The notes: a model not told the origin generated them from the letters alone. 64,000 nucleotides of DNA from Microbacterium sp. BLY (GCF_017939615.1 NZ_JAGKSR010000002.1:186001-250000); one strand, 5' to 3'; positions 26,509-33,457 are shown, counted from the first letter of the stretch. Numbers and translations are program-made.

Positions 26509-27252
26509 ATGAGGCGTGCGGAACGGCTGCATGCCCTCACCGAGACGCTGCGACGCAGCGGCACCCGGGGTGTCTCCGCCGAGCGTCTGGCCCGAGAGTT
26601 CGAGGTGTCGGTGCGCACCGTGAAGCGCGATCTCGATGCGTTGGAGAACAGCGGCGCTCCCCTCTGGTCCCGCCCCGGTCCCGGCGGCGGGTACGGGCTC
26701 GTGGACGGCGGGTCGTTGCGGCCGGTCACGCTCTCTCCCACTCAGGCTGTGGCGCTCATGGCAGCGGTGTCCGCGGCACCCGACGCCCCCTATGCCGACC
26801 TGGCGGCCGCCGGAATCCGCAAGATCATGGACGTCCTCGATCCCGCGACGCGAGCACACGCCCATGAGCTCGCCGAGCGTATCTGGGTGCAGGCGCCTCC
26901 CGCGCCGTCGCGCGCCACCCGGTCGGCGCTCGAGGAGGGGATGGCGGAACAGCGGGTGATCCGCCTCCGCTACACGGCACAGGACGGCGTCACCACGGCG
27001 CGCGATGTGGAGCCCGTGCTGTTCGCCTCCACGAGCGGGCGCTGGTATCTGGTCGGATGGTGTCGTCTGCGAGACGCGATGCGATGGTTCGCGGTGTCGC
27101 GCATCGAGCGGGCGCGCGTGACGACCATGGCCTGCAGCGGACACACCGTGGACGAGGTGGGGGAACCACCCGAGAACGCCCGGCCGGTGCATGGTGGAGG
27201 CGGGGTCACACGCAGCGCACCGACCCGAGTCCCAGGAACGAGAACACGCTGA
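26509..27252 (+). CDS. HTH/WYL-domain transcriptional regulator (YafY/DeoR-like)
   Basis: A 247-residue regulator with an N-terminal HTH (residues ~1-55, RRAERLHALTETLRRSG and AREFEVSVRTVKRDLDALE), then a WYL ligand-binding domain (about 135-225, with RYTAQDG and GRWYLVGWCRLR). It probably regulates the divergent hydrolase gene. The upstream region contains TGTCACTATTTATGTCAT, a possible binding site. The last ~20 residues are low-complexity and overlap, tail to tail by 47 bases, the end of the signal-peptidase gene. A C-terminal fragment of a related WYL protein occurs at about 33220-33357. Confidence 0.87.
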   Translation: MRRAERLHALTETLRRSGTRGVSAERLAREFEVSVRTVKRDLDALENSGAPLWSRPGPGGGYGLVDGGSLRPVTLSPTQAVALMAAVSAAPDAPYADLAAAGIRKIMDVLDPATRAHAHELAERIWVQAPPAPSRATRSALEEGMAEQRVIRLRYTAQDGVTTARDVEPVLFASTSGRWYLVGWCRLRDAMRWFAVSRIERARVTTMACSGHTVDEVGEPPENARPVHGGGGVTRSAPTRVPGTRTR

Positions 27253-28279
27253 CGCTGACGGTGCTCGACGTCGCCGTCCACGAGCCGCCCAGATCGGAAC
27301 GGATCGAGATCTTCTGACGAGACCAGGAGAAGAGGCTCGAGAGGGAGATCTTGGCGCTTCGCGCGTCGGGTCCGAGGGTGCCCGCCGGACGTCCGTCGAC
27401 GAGCAGGGTGAAGCTCTGGCCGCCGCCGGGGTGCTCCCACGTGACAGTCGACGTCCGGTCCGAATTGGTCGTGCACTGCAGGCCCTGTGGGGCCGCTGCC
27501 ACCGCCGCAGCGAGGGTCGTGTGCTGCCCCGTCGATGACGCGAACGCGGCGTGTGCCGTGGAGATCGGCGTCGCCAGCGCGAGGCCGATCGAGGCGAGTG
27601 CCACGGCCGCGACGACCGTCGATCCCCGTCGGCGGGCCCGGCGGCGGCGTCGCATCCCCGCCGGTCCCTGCCGGTGCGACCTCAGCCGATGGTCGTCCGG
27701 CGGTGCCTGCCAACCGGGGGGTGGTGTCTCCGAACGGACGGCGCCGCGCCGCACGGCGGGCTGGACGGCGACTACGAGGGCCGCGAGCAGCACGACAGTG
27801 GTGGCGGTGAACGGTACCCACTGCTGCGTCTGCGCCCAGACGACGGGCTGGCCGAACAGGGGCACCCGCAGCACACCGACACCGATGACGTCGGACGCGT
27901 CGACGGGGGAGGAGTCGGCCTCCGGGTTCGCATCACCCTTTGTGATGATCGCACCCTCGGCCGTGCTCTCCGCGTAACGGTGCAGGCGCAGCCGCTCGGC
28001 ATGGTCGGGATCGGCGAACAGCAGGACCTGCCCGGCCTGCAGCTGATCGGCGTCCGCCGGACGAGCGGCGACCACGTCCCCCGCCGCGATGGCGGGGCGC
28101 ATCGAGTCGGAGGACACCGTCGTCACGTGCCAGCCGAGCAGGGCCGGCCCGACGGCCCACAGGGCGAGGCCCGCCACCATCGCGATGAGGCCACGGCTCG
28201 CGGTGACGACGACGAGCCTCGTCCAGGCGAGGGCTGTCGCGGTGCGGCCCGTCCTCGTGATGCTCTCGTCGATCCCCAT
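27206..28279 (-). CDS. SipW-type signal peptidase I fused to a second secreted/TM module
   Basis: Residues ~1-180 are a signal peptidase I of the SipW/archaeal type: a TM helix at ~28-50, the Ser motif SSDSMRPAI, RLHRYAES supplying a His in place of the usual Lys, and a second helix at ~150-175. The protein then continues past a basic Arg-rich stretch with an internal Met (ATG at 27655, residue 209), a third hydrophobic helix (about 218-240) and an extracellular beta-rich domain of ~110 residues with two Cys. The rear part looks like a separate secreted protein joined in frame. It follows a TasA-like gene on the same strand, its likely substrate. Confidence 0.8.
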   Translation of the reverse strand: MGIDESITRTGRTATALAWTRLVVVTASRGLIAMVAGLALWAVGPALLGWHVTTVSSDSMRPAIAAGDVVAARPADADQLQAGQVLLFADPDHAERLRLHRYAESTAEGAIITKGDANPEADSSPVDASDVIGVGVLRVPLFGQPVVWAQTQQWVPFTATTVVLLAALVVAVQPAVRRGAVRSETPPPGWQAPPDDHRLRSHRQGPAGMRRRRRARRRGSTVVAAVALASIGLALATPISTAHAAFASSTGQHTTLAAAVAAAPQGLQCTTNSDRTSTVTWEHPGGGQSFTLLVDGRPAGTLGPDARSAKISLSSLFSWSRQKISIRSDLGGSWTATSSTVSVSVFSFLGLGSVRCV

Positions 28280-28321
28280 GCTCCGTGCTCCCCGCTCGTG
28301 TCGGACCTCGTCCCGGATGGG

Positions 28322-28936
28322 TCAGAGGTTCTGCGCCTCCCAGGTGAAGCCGAGCGACGCCGTGGCGCCCATGACCGAGGAAGGGGCGTCGGGGGAGACG
28401 GCGTAGCTGATCTCGTAGACCACCGTCTCTTCGGCGGTGCCGGTGGGCTGCCAGGTGCCCACGCCCGTCGCGTACGACGTGCTCGCGCCGGCGAACTTGG
28501 ACAACGATCCGCTGTACAGCACGGGCGAGGTCGTCGCGGGGGTGAAGCCTGCGCACGTCCCGTGGCCGCCGCCGGTGCCCTGGCGGATCTGGAGCGTCAC
28601 GTAGGACCCCAGGTTGCCGGTCTGCCGCACATCCGTCGCGTACAGGCGCACGGCCGACGGGAGGGATCCGCTCGACGTGACCGCGATGCAGTTCGTGTCG
28701 GCGGACCCCGGCTTGAGGTTGCTCGCGGAGAACAGCGCCTCCTGAGCGGAGTCGTCGCTGAGCGCGACGGAGCCCATGGACCAGGCGTTGCCGCCGTCGG
28801 ACGTGCTGGCGGAGAAGGCCGAGTACGACGCCTGCGACACCACCAGGCCCGAAGCCAGGAGGGCGAGCGGCACCACGGCGAGGGTGGTGATTCGGGCCGT
28901 CCGTGCGGAGGGGCGGAGAGCGGCAAAGCGAGCCAT
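28322..28936 (-). CDS. TasA/camelysin-like SipW-dependent secreted protein
   Basis: A 204-residue secreted protein. Its N-terminus has a basic stretch and a hydrophobic segment, then SQASYSAFSASTSDGGNAW, the layout of TasA/CalY proteins in which SipW cleaves before the Ser/Ala-rich mature start. The remainder is Thr/Ser/Gly-rich beta structure with two Cys. Such proteins can form fibres or cell-surface coats; that role is inferred. ATG at 28936 is preferred over an upstream in-frame start. It is the first gene of an operon with the signal peptidase and divergent from a MarR regulator. Confidence 0.75.
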   Translation of the reverse strand: MARFAALRPSARTARITTLAVVPLALLASGLVVSQASYSAFSASTSDGGNAWSMGSVALSDDSAQEALFSASNLKPGSADTNCIAVTSSGSLPSAVRLYATDVRQTGNLGSYVTLQIRQGTGGGHGTCAGFTPATTSPVLYSGSLSKFAGASTSYATGVGTWQPTGTAEETVVYEISYAVSPDAPSSVMGATASLGFTWEAQNL

Positions 28937-28998
28937 GACGGTTCCATTCGTTCGGGGTTCGGGTGGACCTCGCGGTGGCGAGGACCCATCGGGACTGG

Positions 28999-29028
28999 AC
29001 GAAAGTCTACACATAGTTCGACTTTCGT
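28999..29028. promoter_or_regulatory. Inverted repeat between TasA-like gene and MarR gene
   Basis: ACGAAAGTC-N12-GACTTTCGT, a perfect 9-bp inverted repeat in an unusually AT-rich divergent region. A further TTTTCGTA at 29054-29061 repeats the half-site. Probable operator for the MarR protein, controlling both directions. Confidence 0.6.
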
Positions 29029-29073
29029 ACTGTTAGAAAGACTAGACGTATGATTTTCGTATAAGGTCTTCCC

Positions 29074-29583
29074 GTGGACGATGACAGGCCCTCGGAATCG
29101 CCGAGCGTTCCGATCACGATCGAGGAGATGGTGGACGGATTTCACCGCATGCAGGTCGAGCATGCGCGCGTCGTGCAGCACGTGGGCGTGCAGAGCGGCC
29201 TGAACCCGACCGACGTACGCGTGCTGAAGTACCTCGGCCTGACCACGGCGGGCGACGAGGCCGCGACCCCGAAATCCGTCGGCGCCTACCTGCAGATGAG
29301 TCGAGGAGCTGTCACCGCGCTGCTCGATCGGCTGGAGTCGCGCGGGCTGCTCGAAAGATCCGGCAACCCGAAGGATCGGCGCATCACATTCCTGCGCCTC
29401 ACCCCGCAGGGGGTGATGATCGTCGACCGGGTGCGCGACGCGTACGCGCGCGCCATCGAGGCGAGCGTCCGGCCCGAATGGCGCGAGGCGTTCCTGCGGG
29501 GGTGCCACTCGCTCGGCCGCGAGCTGGATGCTCAGGTCAGCGGGGACATCGCCCGCAGTGCGGTCGACGCAGGGTCCGCGTAG
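29074..29583 (+). CDS. MarR family transcriptional regulator
   Basis: A 169-residue winged-helix regulator. The DNA-binding part runs from ~45 to 115 (NPTDVRVLKYLG, SVGAYLQMSRGAVTALLDRLESRGLLER, then the wing NPKDRRITFLRLT), flanked by dimerisation helices. GTG at 29074 has TAAGGT six bases upstream (leaderless). The strong inverted repeat at 28999-29028 suggests that it represses itself and the divergent TasA-like/SipW operon. Confidence 0.9.
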   Translation: MDDDRPSESPSVPITIEEMVDGFHRMQVEHARVVQHVGVQSGLNPTDVRVLKYLGLTTAGDEAATPKSVGAYLQMSRGAVTALLDRLESRGLLERSGNPKDRRITFLRLTPQGVMIVDRVRDAYARAIEASVRPEWREAFLRGCHSLGRELDAQVSGDIARSAVDAGSA

Positions 29584-29607
29584 CCGGATCGACGGCGGGC
29601 GGTGCCC

Positions 29608-29616
29608 TGTGGATAA
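29608..29616 (+). promoter_or_regulatory. TGTGGATAA box upstream of the split pilin copy
   Basis: Same 9-mer as at 19458 and 33410, again ending exactly 39 bases before the ATG (29656). CACACT, six bases before the ATG, is the only -10-like sequence. Confidence 0.55.
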
Positions 29617-29655
29617 CGCCCGCGGAGGTGGCGGCCCCCGGGGCACACTGTCCGC

Positions 29656-30219
29656 ATGATCTCTCGCGCGCGTTCGGTTTTCCGTGCCTTCCACGACGAT
29701 GAACGGGGCGACGTCCCGGGATGGGTGCTTGTCACCCTCGATGACATGGCGGTTGCCGCAATCTCCCTCTGCCAGGCTGCGGTTACCGCGGTTCGTGCGA
29801 CAGATGCCACGGCCGGGGCGCACGATGATCTTGCGCTGGTCCAGGACACCTATGAGTTCCTCGTCGGCGGTAGGTACGCGGCCGCGGCTCCGATTTACGA
29901 GCGGGTGCGAGATCTAGTGCCCGAGGCCGGATCACGCGAGATGATCCGGGCGAGTTCTTACCACGCCCGAAAGATGTTTCACGGCATCGAAGCCGTGCGA
30001 GCCGACGTCGAAGCCTGGGACGTCTCTTCGTCCTCCGCCGAGTTCGTGTTGGTTCGGCACTGTCTGCTGGACGAGATCGATCGTGCCAGGGCACTCTATG
30101 CGAGCCTTAGCGAGCGTGGCATCGTCGGCGTCTCCGAACTTGCGACGTGGCCGATCCTTTCAGAACTACGGGATGCCATCGCCAACGATGAACAGGCGGG
30201 GGCAAATTCGGAGGGGTAG
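29656..30219 (+). pseudogene. Split pilin gene: 5' part fused in frame to foreign sequence
   Basis: Codons 1-27 (29656-29736) match the intact pilin gene at 33458 up to ...GWVLVTL. After GTCAC (29731-29735) the sequence changes completely. The frame stays open for about 160 more residues of unrelated, Ala/Glu-rich helical sequence (including EFLVGGRYAAAAPIYERV and FHGIEAVRADVEAW, possibly the C-terminal part of a helical-repeat protein). The remaining pilin codons are at 32871-32975. The product would not be a pilin; whether the fusion is expressed is unknown. Confidence 0.8.
29731..29735. repeat. Left GTCAC at the pilin insertion junction
   Basis: GTCAC occurs once in the intact pilin gene (33533-33537) and at both edges of the inserted DNA (here and 32871-32875), as expected for a 5-bp target duplication or a recombination point. 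Confidence 0.6.
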
Positions 30220-30308
30220 TCTTCGAGCGTGCGCCGTTTGCGACTCTGCTCTGATCCCCACGCAGGGATCTAGCACTATTCACACTGATGACCGGGGGTA
30301 CACCCTGG

Positions 30309-30683
30309 TCAGACGCCGCCCTGAACGGGGGCACCGAGGTTGCCGACAATCCCTGAGATGGAGTCGAGTGCGCCCGGATTGAGGCTGTAGTAGGCCCAGG
30401 TTCCTCGCTTCTCTCGAGACAGAAGCCCGGCGTTCACGAGGATGCGCAGGTGGTGAGAGACCGTCGACTGCTGCAGGCCGAGGGGCTTGGTGAGGTCACA
30501 GACACAGGCTTCACGATCGATGTGCACGGCAACCATTGAGAGGATTCGAAGCCGCGCGGGATCGGCTATGGCTTTCAATGCGAGCGCCGCCTGCTCGGCG
30601 GTAGAAGGATCGATGGGGCTTCCCGCGACCGGCGAGCAGCAGGCCGCGAGGTCGCGGAGGGGCAGCAGGTCGGTCGTTGTCAC
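30309..30683 (-). CDS. arsR: ArsR/SmtB family arsenic-type repressor
   Basis: A 124-residue winged-helix metalloregulator. ACCSP near the N-terminus and ACVCDL in the recognition-helix area provide the thiols that bind As(III)/Sb(III) in ArsR proteins; LGLQQSTVSHHLRILVNAGLL is the DNA-recognition helix. GTG at 30683 fits the family length; longer in-frame starts extend into the arsC promoter. It is divergent from arsC, and an 8-12-8 inverted repeat in between is the likely operator. Confidence 0.9.
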   Translation of the reverse strand: MTTTDLLPLRDLAACCSPVAGSPIDPSTAEQAALALKAIADPARLRILSMVAVHIDREACVCDLTKPLGLQQSTVSHHLRILVNAGLLSREKRGTWAYYSLNPGALDSISGIVGNLGAPVQGGV

Positions 30684-30714
30684 ACCTTCATCATCCCATA
30701 TGCATTGACAAACG

Positions 30715-30742
30715 TCGATGTATTGATTCAGGCTTACATCGA
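30715..30742. promoter_or_regulatory. Probable ArsR operator
   Basis: TCGATGTA-N12-TACATCGA, a perfect 8-bp inverted repeat in the AT-rich divergent region between arsR and arsC. Position and symmetry fit ArsR binding. Confidence 0.65.
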
Positions 30743-30767
30743 AGATCATCGATCTAAGGAGTTTCGC

Positions 30768-31169
30768 GTGAGTGATAAGCCCACCGTCCTGTTCGTCTGC
30801 GTGCATAACGCCGGGCGCTCCCAAATGGCCGCCGGCTTCGCGCGGGCGCTCAGCGGCGGGACGGTAGAAGTTCGATCAGGCGGGTCCGAGCCTGGTGAAC
30901 AGATCAACCCTGCTGCAGTCGAAGTCATGCGCGAGAAGGGGATCGACATCTCTCAAGCGGTGCCACAGATGCTCCTCACGGAGGACGTCCGCGACGCGGA
31001 CGCCGTGATCACTATGGGGTGCGGCGACGCGTGCCCGATCTTTCCGGGAAAGCGCTACGAAGACTGGGAGCTCTCGGACCCAGCGGGGCGAGATATTGCC
31101 TTCGTCCGATCGGTCCGAGACGAGATCGAGACGCGTGTGCGCCAGCTTCTCTTGAGCTTGACCAAGTGA
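30768..31169 (+). CDS. arsC: Arsenate reductase (low-molecular-weight phosphatase type)
   Basis: This enzyme reduces arsenate to arsenite using three cysteines. In the 133-residue protein the P-loop is CVHNAGR (Cys11-x5-Arg17), and Cys85 and Cys89 lie in MGCGDACP, with FPGKRYEDWELSDP downstream as in actinobacterial enzymes. Whether it uses thioredoxin or mycothiol/mycoredoxin cannot be told. GTG at 30768 has AAGGA seven bases upstream; an earlier in-frame ATG lies in the operator. No arsenite exporter gene is found nearby. Confidence 0.92.
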   Translation: MSDKPTVLFVCVHNAGRSQMAAGFARALSGGTVEVRSGGSEPGEQINPAAVEVMREKGIDISQAVPQMLLTEDVRDADAVITMGCGDACPIFPGKRYEDWELSDPAGRDIAFVRSVRDEIETRVRQLLLSLTK

Positions 31170-31198
31170 CATCGGAGTCAACCGAGGGAGGTGACGAG

Positions 31199-31243
31199 AT
31201 GACCGAGACCGAACCGTGCTGCGGGGGCATTCCCTGCTGCTGA
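31199..31243 (+). CDS. 14-residue Cys-rich peptide ORF (candidate)
   Basis: A tiny ORF, MTETEPCCGGIPCC, starts 29 bases after the arsC stop behind a strong ribosome-binding site (GGGAGG, seven to eight bases upstream) and ends just before a perfect terminator hairpin. Four of its last eight residues are Cys in two CC pairs, which could bind As(III) or another soft metal. Its place as the last gene of the arsC transcript supports translation. I know of no named family for it; a function in arsenite sequestration or delivery is inference. Confidence 0.55.
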   Translation: MTETEPCCGGIPCC

Positions 31244-31258
31244 GCGATCAGCTCACGA

Positions 31259-31286
31259 CGCCCTCCTGGCGACAGTCAGGAGGGCG
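31259..31286 (+). terminator. Terminator of the arsC transcript
   Basis: CGCCCTCCTG-gcgacagt-CAGGAGGGCG, a perfect 10-bp stem with an eight-base loop, 15 bases after the tiny Cys-rich ORF. Confidence 0.75.
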
Positions 31287-31818
31287 CGGTGTCACCAGAC
31301 AGGAGTCACCCTAATGACGAGAGCGATACCCTGGTCGAGGTCGCACAGATGCGGGAGGGGTGGCTTCGTCGTCGCGCGACGCTTGCCGGAATCCCGGCGT
31401 CTGCAGACCACCGACTCAACCGCTCGGCAAGAGTGCCGGGCCGGCGCCGATCGCGACGACAATCTCGAGAGGCCATACCCGATCGTCATCCTCGTGCGGC
31501 GCTCATAGCGCTCGGAGCATAACCTGCGGGAGTGCGGCACGATGACGCAGCAGAGTCGCGCGTGACTTGTTCGGCGATGATCGCAACGCGGCTGCTGGGC
31601 GTGACAAGTGTGCTCACTCCACGGTTACCCGCGGCAACGAACTCCACAAAGTCACCCATGGACGTCGCCGCTGTTCTGATTGCGCACTCGGAGTGCTTCC
31701 GCGTCATGCGATGACGCGAGGATGAAGCTAGATCCAACGACGACGATCTCCGTCTGCACCACCGTCTGCTCTCCCATGCGCGCGACGCTATGACCCTCAC
31801 ATCACCCGGTGAGGGGGG
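31287..31818. other. Gene-poor stretch in the accessory segment
   Basis: About 530 bases with only short Arg/Ser-rich open frames on both strands. None has a convincing start, ribosome-binding site or recognisable motif. It may be remnants of older genes. I see no RNA gene or repeat here. Confidence 0.5.
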
Positions 31819-32160
31819 TTACTTGTGCGAGGCGGTCTTCAGGTCGTCGTCCAGTGTCGTGCCCTCTCGGGGCTCCGGTGTCAGGTACATGCCGGAGGGG
31901 GAGTTCGCCGTAAATGCGAGTGCATCGACCCATGAGCGGTTGATGGACGAGTGGGCTGCGACTGTGTACTTGAACACCATTGAGGAGGCCGCGTGGATCC
32001 ACACCGTGGTTCGTCCTCCACCGAGACTCGCGTCGTCTTTCCATGAGAAAGGGAGAGGTTCTCCGCGGCGCAGTTTCGCGGTGATGACGAGCTGAATGTG
32101 GGTGAGGGCGCGGTCGTCGATGTCGACGCGCGGCCCGTTTTCGTAGATGAACTTACCCAT
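31819..32160 (-). CDS. DUF7882-like small protein, second copy
   Basis: A 113-residue paralogue of the 24947-25243 product: MGKFIYENG start, HIQLVITAKLRRGEPLPFSW, TTVWIHAASSMVFKY, then SWVDALAFTANSPSGMYLTPEP. It lacks the active-site motifs of any enzyme I know. ATG at 32160 has GAGGAAA eight bases upstream. The two copies are well diverged and lie one at each insertion of the Tad locus. Confidence 0.75.
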   Translation of the reverse strand: MGKFIYENGPRVDIDDRALTHIQLVITAKLRRGEPLPFSWKDDASLGGGRTTVWIHAASSMVFKYTVAAHSSINRSWVDALAFTANSPSGMYLTPEPREGTTLDDDLKTASHK

Positions 32161-32341
32161 GGTCGGGTTTCCTCTGCTTGGTTTCTCCACGGAAACCCGT
32201 GCCAAGAGGCGCAACCCGGTCGATCGCTGTGTGGGGATGACCTTACTGTGTCACCATTCAGCCGTCCACGCTAGAGCCGTCCCGCTCCGATACTCCGAGC
32301 AGTCTGTGAACGCGCACATCTTCAGGGCGTACGGTCAGCAA

Positions 32342-32815
32342 ATGGGTACACAACTGAAGAACGACTCCCCGCTCGGCCTCGGCTCCGTCCTGGTCGGCTC
32401 GCTGCCGGCGACACTGATGACAGACAACGCTCCCGACCGCTATACCGTCGAGGCGGTGTTCACACGTCAAGCGGACCGCGACGAGGTCGCCGCGATCCAC
32501 GACGCGTCGACCCGCGACTACCTGAAGTCATCCGGGTTCCCCACCGTCGAACTCCGCGTATCAGACCGACGCCTCGAGATCGCCAACACCAACCTTGAAG
32601 AACTCCGCGACGGTCTCGCCAATGTCATCGCAGACCACCTCGCCGCGATCACTCTCAACCTGCGCGCCGAACGAGAACTGGCCGCACTCCGGTTCAGCGA
32701 AGCAACCGAGCTTGAACAGCGACGCGCAGCGGCAGTCGCGGACCTCGCCGAATCGGTGACCTTCTCCCGCCCCGCCCATCTCCCAGGACACGACGCACTC
32801 ATCGCCAACGACTAA
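32342..32815 (+). CDS. Hypothetical protein, unrecognised
   Basis: A 157-residue soluble, acidic protein of no known family. The first half looks beta/alpha mixed (DRYTVEAVFTRQADRDEV, TVELRVSDRRLEIANTN) and the second half is a long helix (LANVIADHLAAITLNLRAERELAAL). ATG at 32342 has TACGGT six bases upstream; the longer upstream frame has no ribosome-binding site. It is the last gene of the accessory segment and is followed by a hairpin. The regular coding pattern supports a real gene. Confidence 0.6.
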   Translation: MGTQLKNDSPLGLGSVLVGSLPATLMTDNAPDRYTVEAVFTRQADRDEVAAIHDASTRDYLKSSGFPTVELRVSDRRLEIANTNLEELRDGLANVIADHLAAITLNLRAERELAALRFSEATELEQRRAAAVADLAESVTFSRPAHLPGHDALIAND

Positions 32816-32826
32816 GGTTCGACGAG

Positions 32827-32853
32827 GCCGAGGTGCGGCGCGCCCGCCTCGGC
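32827..32853 (+). terminator. Hairpin after the hypothetical gene
   Basis: GCCGAGG-N13-CCTCGGC, a 7-bp stem in GC-rich sequence, 11 bases after the stop codon. Confidence 0.45.
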
Positions 32854-32870
32854 TCCGGCATCAGGACATA

Positions 32871-32875
32871 GTCAC
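32871..32875. repeat. Right GTCAC at the pilin insertion junction
   Basis: Right-hand copy of the GTCAC found at 29731-29735, followed at once by the rest of the pilin sequence (CTGATGACCGCGG). Confidence 0.6.
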
Positions 32876-32975
32876 GCTGATGACCGCGGGACTCGTGGTA
32901 CTCATCTGGGCGGTCGCGGGCCCGGCGCTCACGTCGCTGTTCGAACAGGCCATCCAGCGGGTGTCGGGGCTCTGA
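32871..32975 (+). pseudogene. 3' part of the split pilin gene
   Basis: Matches codons ~26-59 and the stop of the intact pilin (33533-33637) with no differences that I can see, but has no start; its 5' part is 3.1 kb upstream at 29656-29735. One base separates its stop from the GTG of the truncated tadE, as in the intact copy. Confidence 0.88.
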
Positions 32976-32976
32976 C

Positions 32977-33357
32977 GTGCGGCTGTCCGCCGCCCTCGAC
33001 GAGCGCGGGTCGAACCCGGTGGAGTTCGTGCTGGTCGGCACGCTGCTGACCGCCCTCACCCTCGCGGTGCTGCAGCTGGCCTTCGCGATCTACGTGCGCA
33101 ACGTCCTCCACGACGCGGCCGTCGAGGGGGCGTACTACGCGGCTCTCGCCGACACCACCACGCAGGAGGGGGAGGAGCGGGCGCGCGAGGTCATCCGCCG
33201 CGCGCTCGGTCGCTCGCATGAAGGCGACAGGCGGTGGTTCGCGGTGTGTTCCGTCGAGCGGGCGAGTGTCACGGTCAGAGCCGGAGACAGACATGCGGTG
33301 GACGAAGCCGAACATCTGACCGAGCGTGCGCGGCCGATGAACGGTGAGGACGCGTGA
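32977..33357 (+). pseudogene. Truncated tadE copy fused to the tail of a WYL regulator
   Basis: Residues 1-76 equal the intact TadE-type protein at 33639 (SNPVEFVLVGTLLTALTLAV transmembrane start). After a short diverging stretch around 33205-33225 the sequence becomes RRWFAVCSVERASVTV...VDEAEHLTERARPMNGED, which resembles the C-terminus of WYL-domain regulators such as the one at 26509. It ends with a normal stop. The 126-residue chimera lacks the TadE C-terminal half and is probably non-functional. Confidence 0.82.
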
Positions 33358-33409
33358 TGACGGGCTCGCCCGGGGTCGGCCTGGGCCGCCGGGCCGGTGG
33401 GTGTTGCCC

Positions 33410-33418
33410 TGTGGATAA
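33410..33418 (+). promoter_or_regulatory. TGTGGATAA box upstream of the intact pilin gene
   Basis: Third copy of the 9-mer; it ends exactly 39 bases before the pilin ATG at 33458. Confidence 0.55.
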
Positions 33419-33457
33419 CGTCCGCGGAGGTGGTGACCCCCGGGGCACACTGTCCGC

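Larger units (their letters stand above)
29736..32870. mobile_element. Accessory segment inserted in the pilin gene (arsenic genes and unknowns)
   Basis: About 3.1 kb lies between the two halves of a pilin gene. It carries arsR/arsC, a tiny Cys-rich ORF, a DUF7882-like gene and an orphan gene, with a patchy and in places clearly lower GC content. I see no transposase, integrase or terminal inverted repeats, so the mechanism is unknown. The bounds rest on comparison with the intact pilin copy at 33458-33637. Confidence 0.7.

Noticed and set aside
31400..31500. Possible relic of an Acr3-type arsenite exporter on the minus strand
   Set aside because: A stretch reading DRVWPLEIVVAIGAGPALL vaguely recalls the Acr3 N-terminus, but it is bounded by stops within about 25 codons and nothing downstream fits.
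29736..32870. Classical transposon or insertion sequence in the pilin gene
   Set aside because: No transposase, recombinase or terminal inverted repeats could be found; only the 5-bp GTCAC pair supports transposition.
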